From the NCBI GenBank assembly GCA_037039685.1, contig JAWNGF010000009.1, forward strand, positions 372,001 to 436,000: 64,000 bases of DNA, in the 5' to 3' direction. A program made the translations under genes and the position numbers. The notes beneath the pieces were generated by a model. That model searched no databases. It was given only the letters and a program-made list of their open reading frames with translations, and was not told the origin of the DNA. Within the stretch, counting starts at the first letter, position 1, and each line of letters starts with the position of its first letter. Shown one piece after another: positions 14,579 through 25,689 of this stretch. The DNA comes from Ceratobasidium sp. AG-K (taxonomy: Eukaryota > Basidiomycota > Agaricomycetes > Cantharellales > Ceratobasidiaceae).

Positions 14579-15332
14579 CCCCTGGAACCTACGTAATCAG
14601 TAAAGTTGAGACGAATGGTGAAGTCCTTTGTCAATACAGAAGTGGCCTGTAAGGGACGAGGAAGCGAGTTTGCGCAGCTTATCAACAAGTATGGGATTTA
14701 TATCATTACAGACATGGCGGCTGCGACTACTGAAGCCCTCTTTCGTAGTGGTACTTGAAACCTCCTCATCGCGCCTAGGATATGTACTCCAAAACATCTG
14801 TTCTAAGTCCTACATCAAACTAGATAGCGACGGGCAGCATGCAGTTGATTTTCATGACGCAACGATCTGGTATCTGGATTATAGATTTGACGGTTCCTAA
14901 ACGTAAGTGGTCGCCTTCCGGAACCCGACGTTGGTCGTCCAACCTCGCTTCAGACTATCGGGGCTTGGAGCGAATTTTAGAATGCACATTGATCAGAGGG
15001 ACTCGGATAGAGTTATATGTTTAACCAAACATTATGCTTTGCAGGTGAAATACGACGAGATTCTAACAGGGTTTCCTAGATTAGCCTTGTTGAAGTTCGT
15101 GCAACAAACGACGAAACATTCCTATGGAAATTGGAAAAAATAAGGTATTGAGGCTATGCTATATTTATTTGTGCGCAGGAATGAACGATTCCACAGCGAC
15201 GACGCGGGTAAAACTCCACCACAGCCAACTCCCGGTACGGGGGCGCACTCTCCCGACCAACCGCCGGCCGACGCACACCGAATAAGGCAACCCTTTCAAG
15301 CACATCAAGTCCACATCCCGATGACCAGGTAA
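14579..15332 (+). pseudogene. Decayed copy of beta-trefoil-like gene (tandem unit 1)
   Basis: Begins MWISPGTYVISKVE at 14579 like the gene at 18251. It then shows the same blocks in order: LGYVLQNICSKSYIKLDSDG, LSGLGANFRMHI, DETFLWKLEKIR, and after a 34-nt intron (15145-15178) NERFHSDDAGK. Relative to the downstream copy, a one-base deletion between about 14758 and 14785 shifts the frame, and exon 1 closes at a stop after 'CQYRSGL'. It is therefore judged a pseudogene, although an unusual exon structure cannot be fully excluded. Confidence 0.7.
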
Positions 15333-15408
15333 TGCTTCCCTTTTATAGGGCTGATACATACACTAAACGTACTGGCTCTAGCACTGCTATACCGACGCCT
15401 TATTTAAT

Positions 15409-15726
15409 ATGTCTCATACGCCTTTTACGCGCGCCCAGCGCCTACTAATACTTGACTGGACTCGAAAGCTGGGGGAGCAAACGTGCCCACGATACAGTCG
15501 TTTGATGAGTGCGATAGAGAGCCGGAAGGGCGGTACGGTTCGAGGTGGGTGCTCCCGAGTGCATTCAGACCTTACTTACAATAGAGATGATTCTCACGCC
15601 GCCAGCAGCCCTCCGCAGTCGCAGGTATCGCTAAGTGTGCCAAAAAGCGCTATGCTAATGGAGCTGGTGGGGACTTACAAGGATGGCACGGTAAAGTATC
15701 TTGTAGATATATCTTCTTTATATTAA
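15409..15726 (+). pseudogene. Short 'PRTPFTR' family ORF, unit 1 copy a
   Basis: Starts MSHTPFTRAQRLLILDWTRK and matches the gene at 19114 in sequence and position, 77 bases behind the trefoil copy. The conserved LGAT..VPT.ESFDECER segment is out of frame here after 'KLGE', so the copy is probably decayed. It has no known domain. Confidence 0.55.
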
Positions 15727-15767
15727 TCATTTCGTGCTAGAACTTTTACACACACATGTTGTTCAAC

Positions 15768-15908
15768 ATGCCTCGTACCCCGCTCACTCGCGCTTAACGC
15801 ATAGCAGCACTCGGTTGGGCTCGGCAGTTAAGCGCAACGAGTGTACCTACAATGGAGTCGTTTGATGAATGCAACAGGATGTTGGAAGCCGGGCAGACTG
15901 ATAGGTAG
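15768..15908 (+). pseudogene. Short 'PRTPFTR' family ORF, unit 1 copy b (nonsense)
   Basis: Reads MPRTPLTRA then TAA where the paralogue at 19475 has a Gln codon. The frame stays open downstream through RIAALGWARQLSATSVPTM and ESFDECN to a stop at 15906. A single CAA-to-TAA change broke it. Confidence 0.6.
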
Positions 15909-16674
15909 CGCGGTGAATTAGTATTGTATGCGATATTATTGCTCATACTGACTAGCTGATGGGTGACGGGTGACGGGCGATTTTCATGTCGTATGCGGGC
16001 ATGGAAGTAGTCTATCTACGCTTACATGTAACAAATGTTATGCCTTGGTCGGGACAACAGCAGGCCCCCTCAGTACATACTCAGAACCATTTCGTCAGGA
16101 CGACCGCCAGCCAATACTGCTTCGGTCTAGATATTTTACTATACTTCTGCATCTGAAGGAGCTGATGACCGAGAACACCAGAGCTTTGTTCGTGGGCGTG
16201 CTATTGTAGCGCTGGGAGTTGAGATGCTTCACTCAGTTATCAGACTTTAAAGTGCATACTTTGTGATAGCTTAGACCATACTGGAGAGGTCGTTAGAGCT
16301 ACGAGGGGAAATTCCATGGCTATCCATACAAAGACAGTACAACATATGACGCATATAGTCTACTTTTGAGCCACACACTCTCGGAGAGTCCCCTGGTATA
16401 TCACTGCCGTGAGAAGGCAGCTCGCGCTAGGAAACGAGGATAACCCACCTGCAAATGTATACTGAGAGACGTAACACCCACGCCAGCTCTCGCCTAGCGA
16501 AAGCGACTGGTCTGTCAAGTACATCGACCCCTGAGGTTCAATCGTGAGCGAGCTATGGAGGTTCGGAAGATACATGTACTGCGATTGCACGCACTTGGTG
16601 AAAACCGAGATACGAAGTCGCGCGCGTCAGCTGTATGCTCGTAGGTGCTAGTTGGGGCTTTGGTTACCTGAGTC
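15909..16674. other. Intergenic stretch in duplicated block
   Basis: No gene supported. It contains a GGTGACG micro-repeat near 15959-15975. Nothing else is recognised. Confidence 0.3.
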
Positions 16675-16788
16675 ATGGCGAGTACTCAATGTATTGCAGC
16701 GCTCAATTGGGCTTGGTGGTCGGGTACAGGCGACGTGCCGACGATCCAATTGCTCAATGAGTATGAGGCGAAGTTGGAAGCGAGATAG
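16675..16788 (+). CDS. Diverged 37-residue member of the short 'PRTPFTR' family
   Basis: Open frame MASTQCIAALNWAWWSGTGD followed by VPTIQLLNEYEAKLEAR, aligning residue by residue with the R-x-Q-R-I-A-A-L-D-W-A-R-x-L-G-A-T-x-V-P-T core of the ORFs at 19114 and 19475. It is too short to judge function and may be a relic. The alignment is by eye. Confidence 0.45.
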   Translation: MASTQCIAALNWAWWSGTGDVPTIQLLNEYEAKLEAR

Positions 16789-16851
16789 GCCAATGGGCGG
16801 AATGGTGCTCAAGCAAATCCGTCGGTTCTCTTTTGGGCTCGTGAGCGCCAA

Positions 16852-16950
16852 TTTGCTTGTGCGTGCTCGCTTGGGTATAGGAGCACCAATTGCACAACCA
16901 CTCGGGTGCTCCTGAGTGCTCCTTTACCCAAGCGAGCACGTATGAGCAAA
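16852..16950. repeat. Short hairpin repeat (MITE-like), copy 2
   Basis: CGTGCTCGCTTGGGTATAGG at 16862 is the near-complement of CCTTTACCCAAGCGAGCACG ending at 16940. Inner arms GGAGCACC and GGGTGCTCC surround a loop with CAATTG. Weaker TTTGCT/AGCAAA outer ends extend it to about 99 bp. It is homologous to the hairpin at 118-205. Confidence 0.7.
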
Positions 16951-17339
16951 CCGACGCTCATTAGCGTCAGAGGATTTTGGTGACGTGGATTTAGATTGCG
17001 GGATAGTCTGATGGGCCAGTATGGCCATCGTAGTAAGGTGAAGCACAGGGTTTATAACGTATCCGGGTGTGGGAATCAAGTTTACATGCGTCAGGTTGAC
17101 TTTGAATAGCATGTACAGCCTCTTTCAAACTTTTCAATGTTAGTGAAACCACGTAAGGGTCTACCAACGGTATTGGTACTGATTGCTAATAGGGGCGAAT
17201 TCGAGGTTATGATCGGGTGGATTTGATTGAAATCCCCACTCTCATCATTGACTAATAATTTATATACACTGTGGAGGCTAAGTGCGCTGAATCCTAGCCA
17301 TATCAACACCGAAAACTCATGACTTAAATTCCTGAGCGT

Positions 17340-17499
17340 GTCCGCTTTCAGTGACTGATGTGCTGAGGATTATCTTCAGGAGTGACTGGGGGGCAAGTAA
17401 GCTCCAGAACCTATTCAAATTTACCTTTTATGGTACTGATGAGAGCCAACCATGCGCGAGATGGCTGAAAAATGATATAATATCTCACTGAAAGCGGAC
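17340..17499. repeat. 160-bp inverted-repeat element
   Basis: Perfect 15-bp inverted ends GTCCGCTTTCAGTGA (17340-17354) and TCACTGAAAGCGGAC (17485-17499) flank a non-coding centre. CCGAAAAC at about 17310 and GTTTTCGG at 17501 form an additional outer inverted pair. A MITE is the simplest reading. Confidence 0.5.
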
Positions 17500-18250
17500 G
17501 TTTTCGGTTCAGTCCATTAGCTAATGTTATTCAGTAACCTGAGACCCCACAGTGTATATATATAACAATTGAGTCCGTGTTGGTGCTGCAGCTCGTCGTA
17601 GAATATGAATATATAATCAGATATACTGGTATATATGTAACTACGTAAATACAATATACCCTGCACCCGGTACCCGGGCACAGGGTTACGTATCGGCATT
17701 TGGCTGGGGGCCGCGCAGCGGAAGTGCGCGGTGTATACCAATGCCCCAGGACGCGAGTACGACTCGCGGGCCTGATGGTGACCTAGTCCCAAACGGGGGG
17801 AAACTTGACAGAAACGACAGGGGCGACGGGCGGAAAATAAGAGACAAAGGAGCGAGTCTAGTGACAATCGCGTGGTGTTGAAGTTGAGAGCAACAGCACA
17901 ACATCAGAGCGCTCGGGTCATGTGTCCTTTTTCTTTTTCTTTTTCCTCTTCTTCCCTCTGCCCTTCTCGACCCTTTGATGAGTGGTTTGACCTGGTGTTC
18001 ATGTAAGCGATGTAGCTCGTTAAATATGTAAATTTTATCTTTTTCTAAGAGTTCGGTTCACGTGCTCACCCGCAAGCGCCGAGCCACATGGTTCAGTATT
18101 GGTCGTACAGCCCTGCAGGCTCCAGTACACGACCCCAAATGTGGCAAACATGCCTCAAACTTGCGATGACTAATTCCGACTGATTTAGCTAAGTCTCGCC
18201 TTGGACTTTGTAAATTCCCCGTAACCCTGCTACCTACGCTACTTTTCAAT
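17500..18250. other. Non-coding stretch upstream of trefoil gene
   Basis: AT-rich ATAT runs (17550-17660) and a polypyrimidine tract at about 17928-17975 (repeated TTTTTC). No supported ORF. The pyrimidine tract could be part of the promoter of the gene at 18251. Confidence 0.3.
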
Positions 18251-19051
18251 ATGTGGATCTCTCCGGGAACCTACGCAGTTACTAAAGTTGGAGAGAGTAA
18301 CTTGGCACTCATCGAGTACAACCAAGACAACCAATTAATGTTTGGTTGTTACAGGCAGGCCAATAGTTCCCAGCACCATCAGGTTCGTGATCTGAGGTCT
18401 AAACGTGGCAGCTATGACCGCTTAAACCCTCTTATGTAGTACCAGTGGTACTTCAAGCCCTCTTGCAGTGGCCTAGGATATGTGCTCCAAAACGTCTGGA
18501 GCAAGTCCTATCTCGAGCTTAATAGCGAAGGTCAACAAAAGGTCGATTTCTATGGCGCAACAATCTGGAGCCTGGGTCATGGACATAACAACTCTTACAC
18601 GTAAGTCGTTGCTCCCCGTAGCTCAGAATTTTCATATAACCTCAGTACAGGCTATCCGTTCAAGGAACGAATCTCCAAATGAGAATTGCATACCCAAATG
18701 AAGAGTATTGCTATGTAGGTCTAACTGCGCACTTCATCTAACAACCTAAAACCAGTAAGAATCTGACCAGCGGATCCTAGATCGGTCTTGTCGAAGCAAA
18801 CGAAACTGATAATGAGGTGTATCTGTGGAAATTCGAAAAGCTTAGGTATGTTTGCTATCCGCATCTCATCTAGGCGTGGTAATGAATCGTTCCGTAGTGA
18901 TGACGCAGGCGAATTGCCCCCACTTCTCCCAGTTCCCAGAGCAGTACCGGAAATCACTGATTACTCACTCATCAACCCACGACCAAACAATGCCACTTCT
19001 ATGGACACCTCAAGCCCATACCCCGACAACGAAGTAGCGCATCTCCTGTAA
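18251..19051 (+). CDS. Five-exon protein with likely beta-trefoil (ricin-B-like) fold
   Basis: Exons 18251-18382, 18440-18600, 18651-18714, 18781-18845 and 18874-19051. All joins keep frame with GT-AG borders, and the last intron is only 28 nt. The N-terminus MWISPGTYAVTKV resembles the 'GxYxIxNxxS' first strand of fungal ricin-B lectins. QWYFKPSCSG and YLWKFEKLR look like the Q-x-W strands closing trefoil repeats. The C-terminal 60 residues are Pro/Asp-rich and disordered. It has no signal peptide. Together with the decayed copy at 14579 it defines a tandem duplication. The fold is an inference from strand pattern, and carbohydrate binding is not shown. Confidence 0.65.
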
Positions 19052-19113
19052 CTCGTCAATATCCATACTAAGCGTTTTAACACCAGCACTGCTACACTGA
19101 CGCCCTATTCAAT

Positions 19114-19414
19114 ATGCCTCGTACTTCTTTTGGATATGCACAACGTTTACTAGCACTCGACTGGGCTCGAAAGCTAGGCGCGACGAATGTTCCTACAATA
19201 GAATCGTTTGAAGAATGCGAGAGAGGGTTGGAGGGCAGGAGCGACTGGAAGTACGTACTCACCGAGTGATCTAGTCTTTGCTTACAATGCTTTCAGTCTT
19301 GGGGCAACGGCTATTCCCCAGCGACGACAAGGACCTCCATATATACACAATAACGCTGTGCTGAATGAACCGGCTGGCCCTTACAAGGATCGCGCGGTAG
19401 TAGATTTTTCCTGA
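19114..19414 (+). CDS. Short two-exon gene of the 'PRTPFTR' family (unit 2 copy a)
   Basis: Exon 1 (19114-19250) reads MPRTSFGYAQRLLALDWARK then LGATNVPTIESFEECERGLE. A 46-nt GTACGT...TTTCAG intron leads to exon 2 (19297-19414), ending KDRAVVDFS and TGA. About 84 residues. The first 40 residues are conserved in every family member here, while the tails differ. Function unknown. A link to the N-terminus of some dispersed transposon-encoded protein is possible but unproven. Confidence 0.55.
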
Positions 19415-19462
19415 GTTATACGCGTTTTATTAACCGATTTGCGCTAGCACCTTTACACCGAC

Positions 19463-19693
19463 ATGCTGTTTAACATGCCTCGTACTCCGTTCACTCGTAC
19501 TCAACGTATAGCAGCACTCGACTGGGCTAGGCAGCTGGGCGCAACGAAAATACCTACGATGGAATCATTTGACGAATGCGAGAGAGGGCTAGACGCTGAA
19601 CAGAGCAATGCCAATAACCTTGGACGTCATAGTGAGTTCGATTCAGAAGGTAGCGTCTGTTGGCAGAACATGAATGCATATATCCTAGAATAG
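19463..19693 (+). CDS. Short gene of the 'PRTPFTR' family (unit 2 copy b)
   Basis: MPRTPFTRTQRIAALDWARQ followed by LGATKIPTMESFDECERGLD, then an acidic/Asn-rich tail to TAG at 19691. An in-frame upstream ATG at 19463 adds four residues; 19475 is the start matching its relatives. This is the best-preserved member and lies 49 bases after copy a. Confidence 0.55.
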   Translation: MLFNMPRTPFTRTQRIAALDWARQLGATKIPTMESFDECERGLDAEQSNANNLGRHSEFDSEGSVCWQNMNAYILE

Positions 19694-20174
19694 AAGTAGT
19701 CGGGTGCTAGTTTAAATTAAGATAATAATTCGAACTACGCACACAACCAACCAAGAGCGCTACTGTAAGCAGGTTTGAAATTGTTATGATCAGCAAATGT
19801 GCACTCGCCCGCCTACAATGCAGCTACACCCTTGCGTCACTCCTTGCTTTTTGTATTCTTGATACAAGTATTTTTGTATATCACAGAGAGTGAGCCCTTC
19901 GCTGTTTTCACGCAATCAACACCTTGTTTGTTATTTACAGTAAGACCTGCTCCCATACACGTACACCGTTGGTGAGTGGTGGATATTACAATTCTTGGTT
20001 TTGGTTGGTAAATAAACTTAAGTGCCCAAGGTAGGGTTGAAACCAGCAAAACCACTCATGAGACACCCTAACATGGCTGAGATTGTATCTGTGTGGTTAC
20101 TCACTTTGGGTTGACCAATTTGGTTGGTACAACAGCGCCTAGCACAGAGACCATGTGAAACCCTTCCAAACTCA
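19694..20174. other. Non-coding boundary of the CpG-poor block
   Basis: No supported gene. CpG dinucleotides become scarce from about 19.9 kb. Confidence 0.3.
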
Positions 20175-20205
20175 CTCAGCAAAAACTGCAGTGCTAATTG
20201 AGGCT

Positions 20206-20239
20206 TGTAAGGGCTTGTTTATGCAAACAAGCCCTTACA
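20206..20239. repeat. Perfect 15-bp-stem hairpin at the left foldback end
   Basis: TGTAAGGGCTTGTTT, loop ATGC, AAACAAGCCCTTACA. It lies in about 40 bp that the right arm lacks between ...GTGCTA and TACATCTGG, so it looks like a tiny separate insertion in the left arm. Confidence 0.6.
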
Positions 20240-20340
20240 TCTGGGAACTTGTAAATACCTAGGTAGGGATATATATCACTAACTGGCATATATAGGTCCC
20301 CTAGCTGAAATGGAAAGGTCCTGTGTTTATAGCAGTATGT

Positions 20341-21737
20341 AGCAGTAACTGTGGTGACCTGAGTGTATCTGGTGTCACATACCCCCAGCTACTATACTAT
20401 AATGGCTATCTTGTGCTATATGATGCTAGCTGGTGCTGGCTGGTGCTAGGTACTGCTCTGGTCTGGGGGGACAAATCTGGTAATGGACAGAACAATTTTG
20501 GACATGACTAAGCACTGACTAAGCAGTGGCTGTGCAAGTCTAGAAGGGGAAATGTTGTTGAACATCAAGCACATCAATCTGGATTCTAATTGATTGTTAC
20601 ATCAAATTAGTCCTTATTAGGTAATGTTTCATCAAAAAAACTCGGCTGTGGGAAAGTATTTCGCCTTTTTTGCAACCATTTCTGGTCCAAATAAGGTTTG
20701 AGTGGTTGATCTGTAATCAAAAAGATCAGGGGTGTCTGCTGACAAAATTTGGCATAGTTGGAAATTCCTCAACTAGAAAGTGATTTAGCCAATCTGAGAG
20801 TGCTCCACATGACTTTGAGATCAAGTCCCTTTAACCCCCTTGGAATCCCCAATTACCCCTGTTCCCCACCCCCTGCATTACCCCCTTGACTCACCTGGGG
20901 GTATTTTGTAGCATTTAGCCACACTGGTGCATGGGGGACAGAGAACCCATGGCTGGTTCAAAAGTATGATCAAAATTGCCAATGTGACTAAGCATTAGCA
21001 ACATATTTCATTTGGCAAATTTGCACAGCCACTGCTTAGTCAGTGCTTAGTCATGTCCAAAATTGTTCTGTCCATTACCAGATTTGTCCCCCCAGACCAG
21101 AGCAGTACCTAGCACCAGCTAGCACCAGCTAGCATCATATAGCACTAGCTAGCAGCAAACTAGTGTTGTGAGCTAGGCTCACCATGGACTTGTCTTGCGC
21201 CCTCTCCTGCATTTAGTTTGGTGTATGGATAATGTGTCACCCTTGGCCCATATGGCCTTGGCTGTTTTTCAGTTTCTTTAATTCCTTTCTCTGGTGTTCC
21301 CTTTGTCTGGCCACAACCTTGTGGCTACCTTGTTACCATCTTGTAATGCCAGCTGCACTTTGACTGGAGTCATGTCTCTTGATAGAGCATGACTCCTGGA
21401 CACTCCTGATTGGTTAGTTGTATGACTTGTTTCTTGTGGTGGCAGTGCTTAACACTGCTGCGTTTGCCTATATATACAAGCCAAACCAAGCCTGGTGTCC
21501 CCAGCTTGTTTGCCTCGTCATTCACCCTCACAATGTCCCTCTACCTTTAAGTGTTGAGAGTGCACTCAGTGTAGCACTGCTTAGAGTTTCTCAGGCCTTA
21601 GACACCATTCATAGTCATAGTCCTTGCAGTCTCAAGGGAAGTTTGTGACATGTAGCACAAGATAGCCATTATAGTATGCTAGCTGGGGGTATGTGACACC
21701 AGATACACTCAGCTCACCACAGTTACTGCTACAGTTA
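20341..21737. mobile_element. Nested inverted-repeat element inside the foldback arm
   Basis: Ends GTAGCAGTAACTGTGGTGA and the inverse TCACCACAGTTACTGCTAC are inverted repeats of about 200 bp (left 20341-20541; right in two parts, 21022-21146 and about 21651-21737, split by a solo LTR). Further inside, GGACAAATCTGGTAATGGAC at about 20470 has its inverse at about 21070. About 0.9 kb without the LTR. No coding capacity. Confidence 0.7.
21164..21650 (+). repeat. Solo LTR (D/E-related Gypsy family)
   Basis: Starts TGTTGTGAGCTAGGCTCACC and ends GTTTGTGACA. It resembles the LTRs at 52645, 59417 and 63529, which start TGTYGTGAGC and end TTAYGACA. It shares AAGCCTGGT.(A/T)CCCCAGCTTGTTT and a TATATATA box. 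No internal region is present. It splits the right inverted repeat of the nested element. The target duplication is not clear. Confidence 0.7.
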
Positions 21738-23456
21738 GTTACATTACTATATGCAGATATCACGTGCAACAAGGATTTAGCTTGGATCCAAGTAAATCGA
21801 CCTACAGAAAATGTGCGTTAAATACAATAAGATACAGCAGTGTCAGATATACGTAATGCATATCATAGCACGCCTGTAGCATCCCAAATGACTGAGTTGA
21901 AAAATTACTAAACACAAGGCTGTGTCCATACTGTTTTGTAACACATGGTTGTGCTTGAACACTCCCTGTTGGCACTTGTCAACCAGAGGGTTATGGTACC
22001 TGCTATTAAACAGTTATGACACATTTGGGCTACTATCATTGTAGGACAAATTTATTCACTGGTGAGAGAACTAGGATTGCTAAAGATCCACAAAAAAAAG
22101 TGCTGAGCAAGGGATTTAAGGCTCAATGGGTGTGTTACATTTTTGAGCAACTCTAAATGCCACCTAAGATGCCATTTGGGTAAAAGATTGCTGCGGAGTT
22201 ACTACCACAGGTCTTGGGGGGATTTTACATTTGCTTTCCCATTGAAAACAAGTTTTGTATGCGCACACATGAGGCCCACATAGTGATATTACTGCATTTT
22301 GGGATGCTTAATCACTGTCAAATGGCTTGATACTGCCTATACACATGTATAAGTGATAGGAAATTTTGCTGCGCTGAGAATTGCCTTGCTCCAGCACTGT
22401 CAATGGGTTGTTAAGAGGCAAACTTATGGGAGTAAAACGACCCTGTTGCCTTACTCCAGCAAACCTTAGTCACCCCAAGCATTTGAACAGATAATCAAAA
22501 AACAGGGCAGCAGTAATGAGATAAGATCTATGGCTAATTCCTGAATGAGGGTGTCTTTGTTTTAATGAGCTTGTAGAGAAACAATTTAGGTTTGCCGAGG
22601 TAGGGTGCCAAGGTTGTTTCCCCTCTGTAAGTTTGCCTCTTCATGGCCCATCAACGACTTTGGAGCGACGCAATTCTCAGTCCTACAGCAGCTCTTGTTA
22701 TTTATGCATGTCTCTAGTTATCATTGAGCAAGAAAATGATGTTTCAGGGTCCCAAAATGCAATAATACTGCTGCCTGGGCCGCATGTATGTGCAAACAAA
22801 AAGGGTTTCCAATGGGAAAACAAATGTAAAGTACACAAAAACCCCTTCTGATCAATTTAATGAACTATCCTACCCAATGAAAACATCAATTCACATCCAA
22901 GGCCTCTCAAAAATGTATGACACCCATTGAGCCTTGAGCCCCCTGCGCTGTGCCTTGTTTCACATTTATGTAGCAACCTGGGATCTCTTATCATCTGAGA
23001 AAGCTACCCTGAGATAGTGATACACCACTTGTAGTATAATACTCTAACCATGGGTAGTATACTTCCTGAGTTGATGAGCACCAACAGGGGGTGCTCAAGC
23101 TCAAGTGTGTGTTACAAAACAGTATGGGCACAGCCTTGCGTTTAGTAATTTTTCAACTCAGTCATTTTTGGCACTACAGACACAGCAGCTTATACAGTAT
23201 GTAGCCCTGACACTGCTGTATCTTATTGTATTTAACGCACATTTTCTGTAGGTCAATTTACTTGGATCCAAGCCAAATCCTTGTCGCACGTGATTTCTGC
23301 ATATAGTAATGTAACCAACTGTATATACTGCTATAAACACAGGACCTTTCCATTTCAGCTAGGGGACCTATATATGCTAGCTAGTGATATATATCCCTGG
23401 CTAGGTATTTACAGGTTTCCAGATGTACTAGCATGTGCAATTTTTGCTGAGCACTA

Positions 23457-25689
23457 TCCACCTCTGCCATCAATCTAACAACCTAGCAACCACACAAGGC
23501 TGCTATGAGTGCACTCAATAATAGGCCAATGAGCCTGGAGGAATCCAGCAGAGGCAGGGGTCAAAGGATTTTAGACTAGGGACCAGTCTAAGGGTCCATG
23601 AAACTTCTTCTTCATGTCAGTGCAAAACCAGGGAAATATGATTCATTTCTAGACAGCATATAGCCAAGTTGGGCATACTGAGTGCATACAGCAAGTTGGC
23701 AGCTGGCATTGGCTTGAGAACCTCTGTGATAACACTGTTAGCTGGTGTCCAGCCTTTGGATTTAGACCCTGCTGCCCCAGTGCTGCCTGCCACCCATTGT
23801 CTGTTGCCACCCATTGTCAGTGGCCACCCACCAAATGTCATACCTCCCCTGTGCTTGAACACATGCATCCCAGACAACAATTCCTCCCTGGTATGCAGAC
23901 CTCTTGCTGCTTGTTCAGCATGGCGTTTCCAAGGGGAACTTGAGCACCAGTTGCACTCAGCAAAAATTGAAATTTCTTTGGACTGCTTCAAAGTGCTCCA
24001 GAGCACAACAAGCTCAGAGCCCCAGTCCCCCTTTAGTGAGTCCTCCAGAGATGTGGCATTTAATCCCCAGCACACCAGGAGAAGTGGTGTTTGATCACAA
24101 GCAGGAAGAGATGTGGCATTTGATGTGAGTGCTGCAAGACATGGCACTCCCGGGGAGATGTGGTGCTTGGGTTAGGGCACACCCTTATTTAGATCTGTAT
24201 GGACATCTGATAGTATGGATTGACTTGTATATTTTTTATATGTCCAACAATGTACAAATGCACTCCAACACCAACAAGGAAAATTATATACATGACAAAC
24301 AAGATGCTACAACAAAGTCATCACACAAAACTTGCTTGCACCTAGACCAGGAGGAGTATCTAGTGAGTCCAAAACAAGCACAGTGAAGACAAGGCTTACC
24401 TACAATCATCCCAGAGTACCCAAACAGGGCCTGGAGCAGTGATGAGGTGGATACAGGCTTGAATGAGCACCAAGTATAGTGCAAACCCCCAAGGTGTGTT
24501 GCTTGAAGTGAGCAGTGAGGTTTTATTGAACATGAGAGGACTTATGACAATAGCCTTGCTGGTGAATAGCAAGAGCAAATTGGTAAAATATTGTTGAGCA
24601 ATAAGGGGTGCACAATGGTGGTAGAGGGAGGAAATGGGGCAAGTCAGCCATGGTGAGGTTTTTAAGTGGCTCACAGGTTTGACCAGCCCTGAACAGTCAT
24701 CAGGTGAGTTGCAATGTCCATGCCTGACCATCCTTGCTATTGTTACCCACTGATATGTCTCATTCTTGCCCATCTTGTTCTCTTACCACCACAAACCTTG
24801 AACAACTCACAATATCCTTGTAACCCCCTTGTCAGTGGGTCTTCTCTCCCACTATGCAAACTTGCTGGCAGTTGAAGTACCCACTGACATGCTTTGAGTC
24901 AGCTAAGGTTAGCATAGGTAATGGGTTGATTCTTGAGTGACACACACAAAGCTGATATACACCTGATAAACACCACATCAGCATGTGCCACATGCATTCT
25001 TGTTCCCACTTGTTGCTGCAGCACTCATCTTCTACACACTGTTTCCTTCACTGTTCCACCAGTCAATGGTTCATACACACTTTGCTCACTGAATCCTTAC
25101 TCATTCCTGCAACCTTGTTGTACCAATGTTTGAGTGTCTTTGTTGTGAGCCTCCATTCTTGTAATGAACTAGTCTGTACATCTTGCCTTGTACAATGTAG
25201 CCCCATCCAATGGATTAATAAATGTGTATTGCTACCTAATTTGAGAACACTTGAATGCTTGTAATTTGACTGATAGGCCAATCAGCCTTGCCAACTCCCT
25301 ACCACATCTCTTGACAATCCTCATCAAATGCCACTTCTCCCCATCAAAATGCCACCTCTCACGAGCACTTGTGGAGCCTACAACACCCTTCAGAGTCCTT
25401 GCTGACTCTGAAGAACACATCCATTTTGCTGACACAGTGCTGTGGCCACATTGTGCAATCCTTTATCCTTGTACTCTATTACTCACTCTATGTCCTTTGT
25501 ACCAGTACTCCCTGTTAATTGTTGCCCATTACATGTACCATGCCATTGTTCATAGTCATACAGTGTGTCTAAGTGCAAGTAGTTACATAGGTTTGCACCA
25601 GGGGGTGAGCATCTCACCCTTCTCAACTGGTTTTCCAACTCACTGTGTAGCCAATTGCACTGGTTGAGGGTACCTCTGAAATGGATATT
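23457..25689. other. Non-coding, CpG-depleted repeat-like DNA
   Basis: Open frames here (for example 23617-24147 minus) show no family features. Motifs of the form GA(A/G)TGTGGCATTTGAT near 24050-24120 recur inverted as ATCAAATGCCACTTCTC near 25325-25360, suggesting ends of another decayed element of about 1.3 kb. No transposase is recognised in it. Confidence 0.35.

Larger units (their letters stand above)
20175..23456. mobile_element. Large foldback (palindromic) element, non-autonomous, with nested insertion
   Basis: The left arm runs from CTCAGCAAAAACTGCA (20175) to about 22470, interrupted at about 20341-21737. The right arm runs from about 22588 to TGCAATTTTTGCTGAG ending 23452. Shared landmarks in inverted order include ATATATCACTA...GGTCCCCTAGCTGAAAT, CTTGGATCCAAGTAAAT, CAGAAAATGTGCGTTAAAT, AAAAATTACTAAAC, AAGGCTCAATGGGTGT, TGCATTTTGGGA and AAGAGGCAAACTTA. 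Without the insert the arms are about 0.9 kb each around a 120-bp centre. There is no transposase. A large foldback or MITE derivative fits best. Confidence 0.75.

Noticed and set aside
17928..17975. Possible tandem repeat or telomere-like tract
   Set aside because: It is only an irregular polypyrimidine run, not a telomeric or regular microsatellite repeat.
23617..24147. 176-codon minus-strand ORF and overlapping 141-codon plus-strand ORF
   Set aside because: No recognisable motif, composition like the surrounding repeat DNA, overlapping frames on both strands. Likely chance in CpG-poor sequence.
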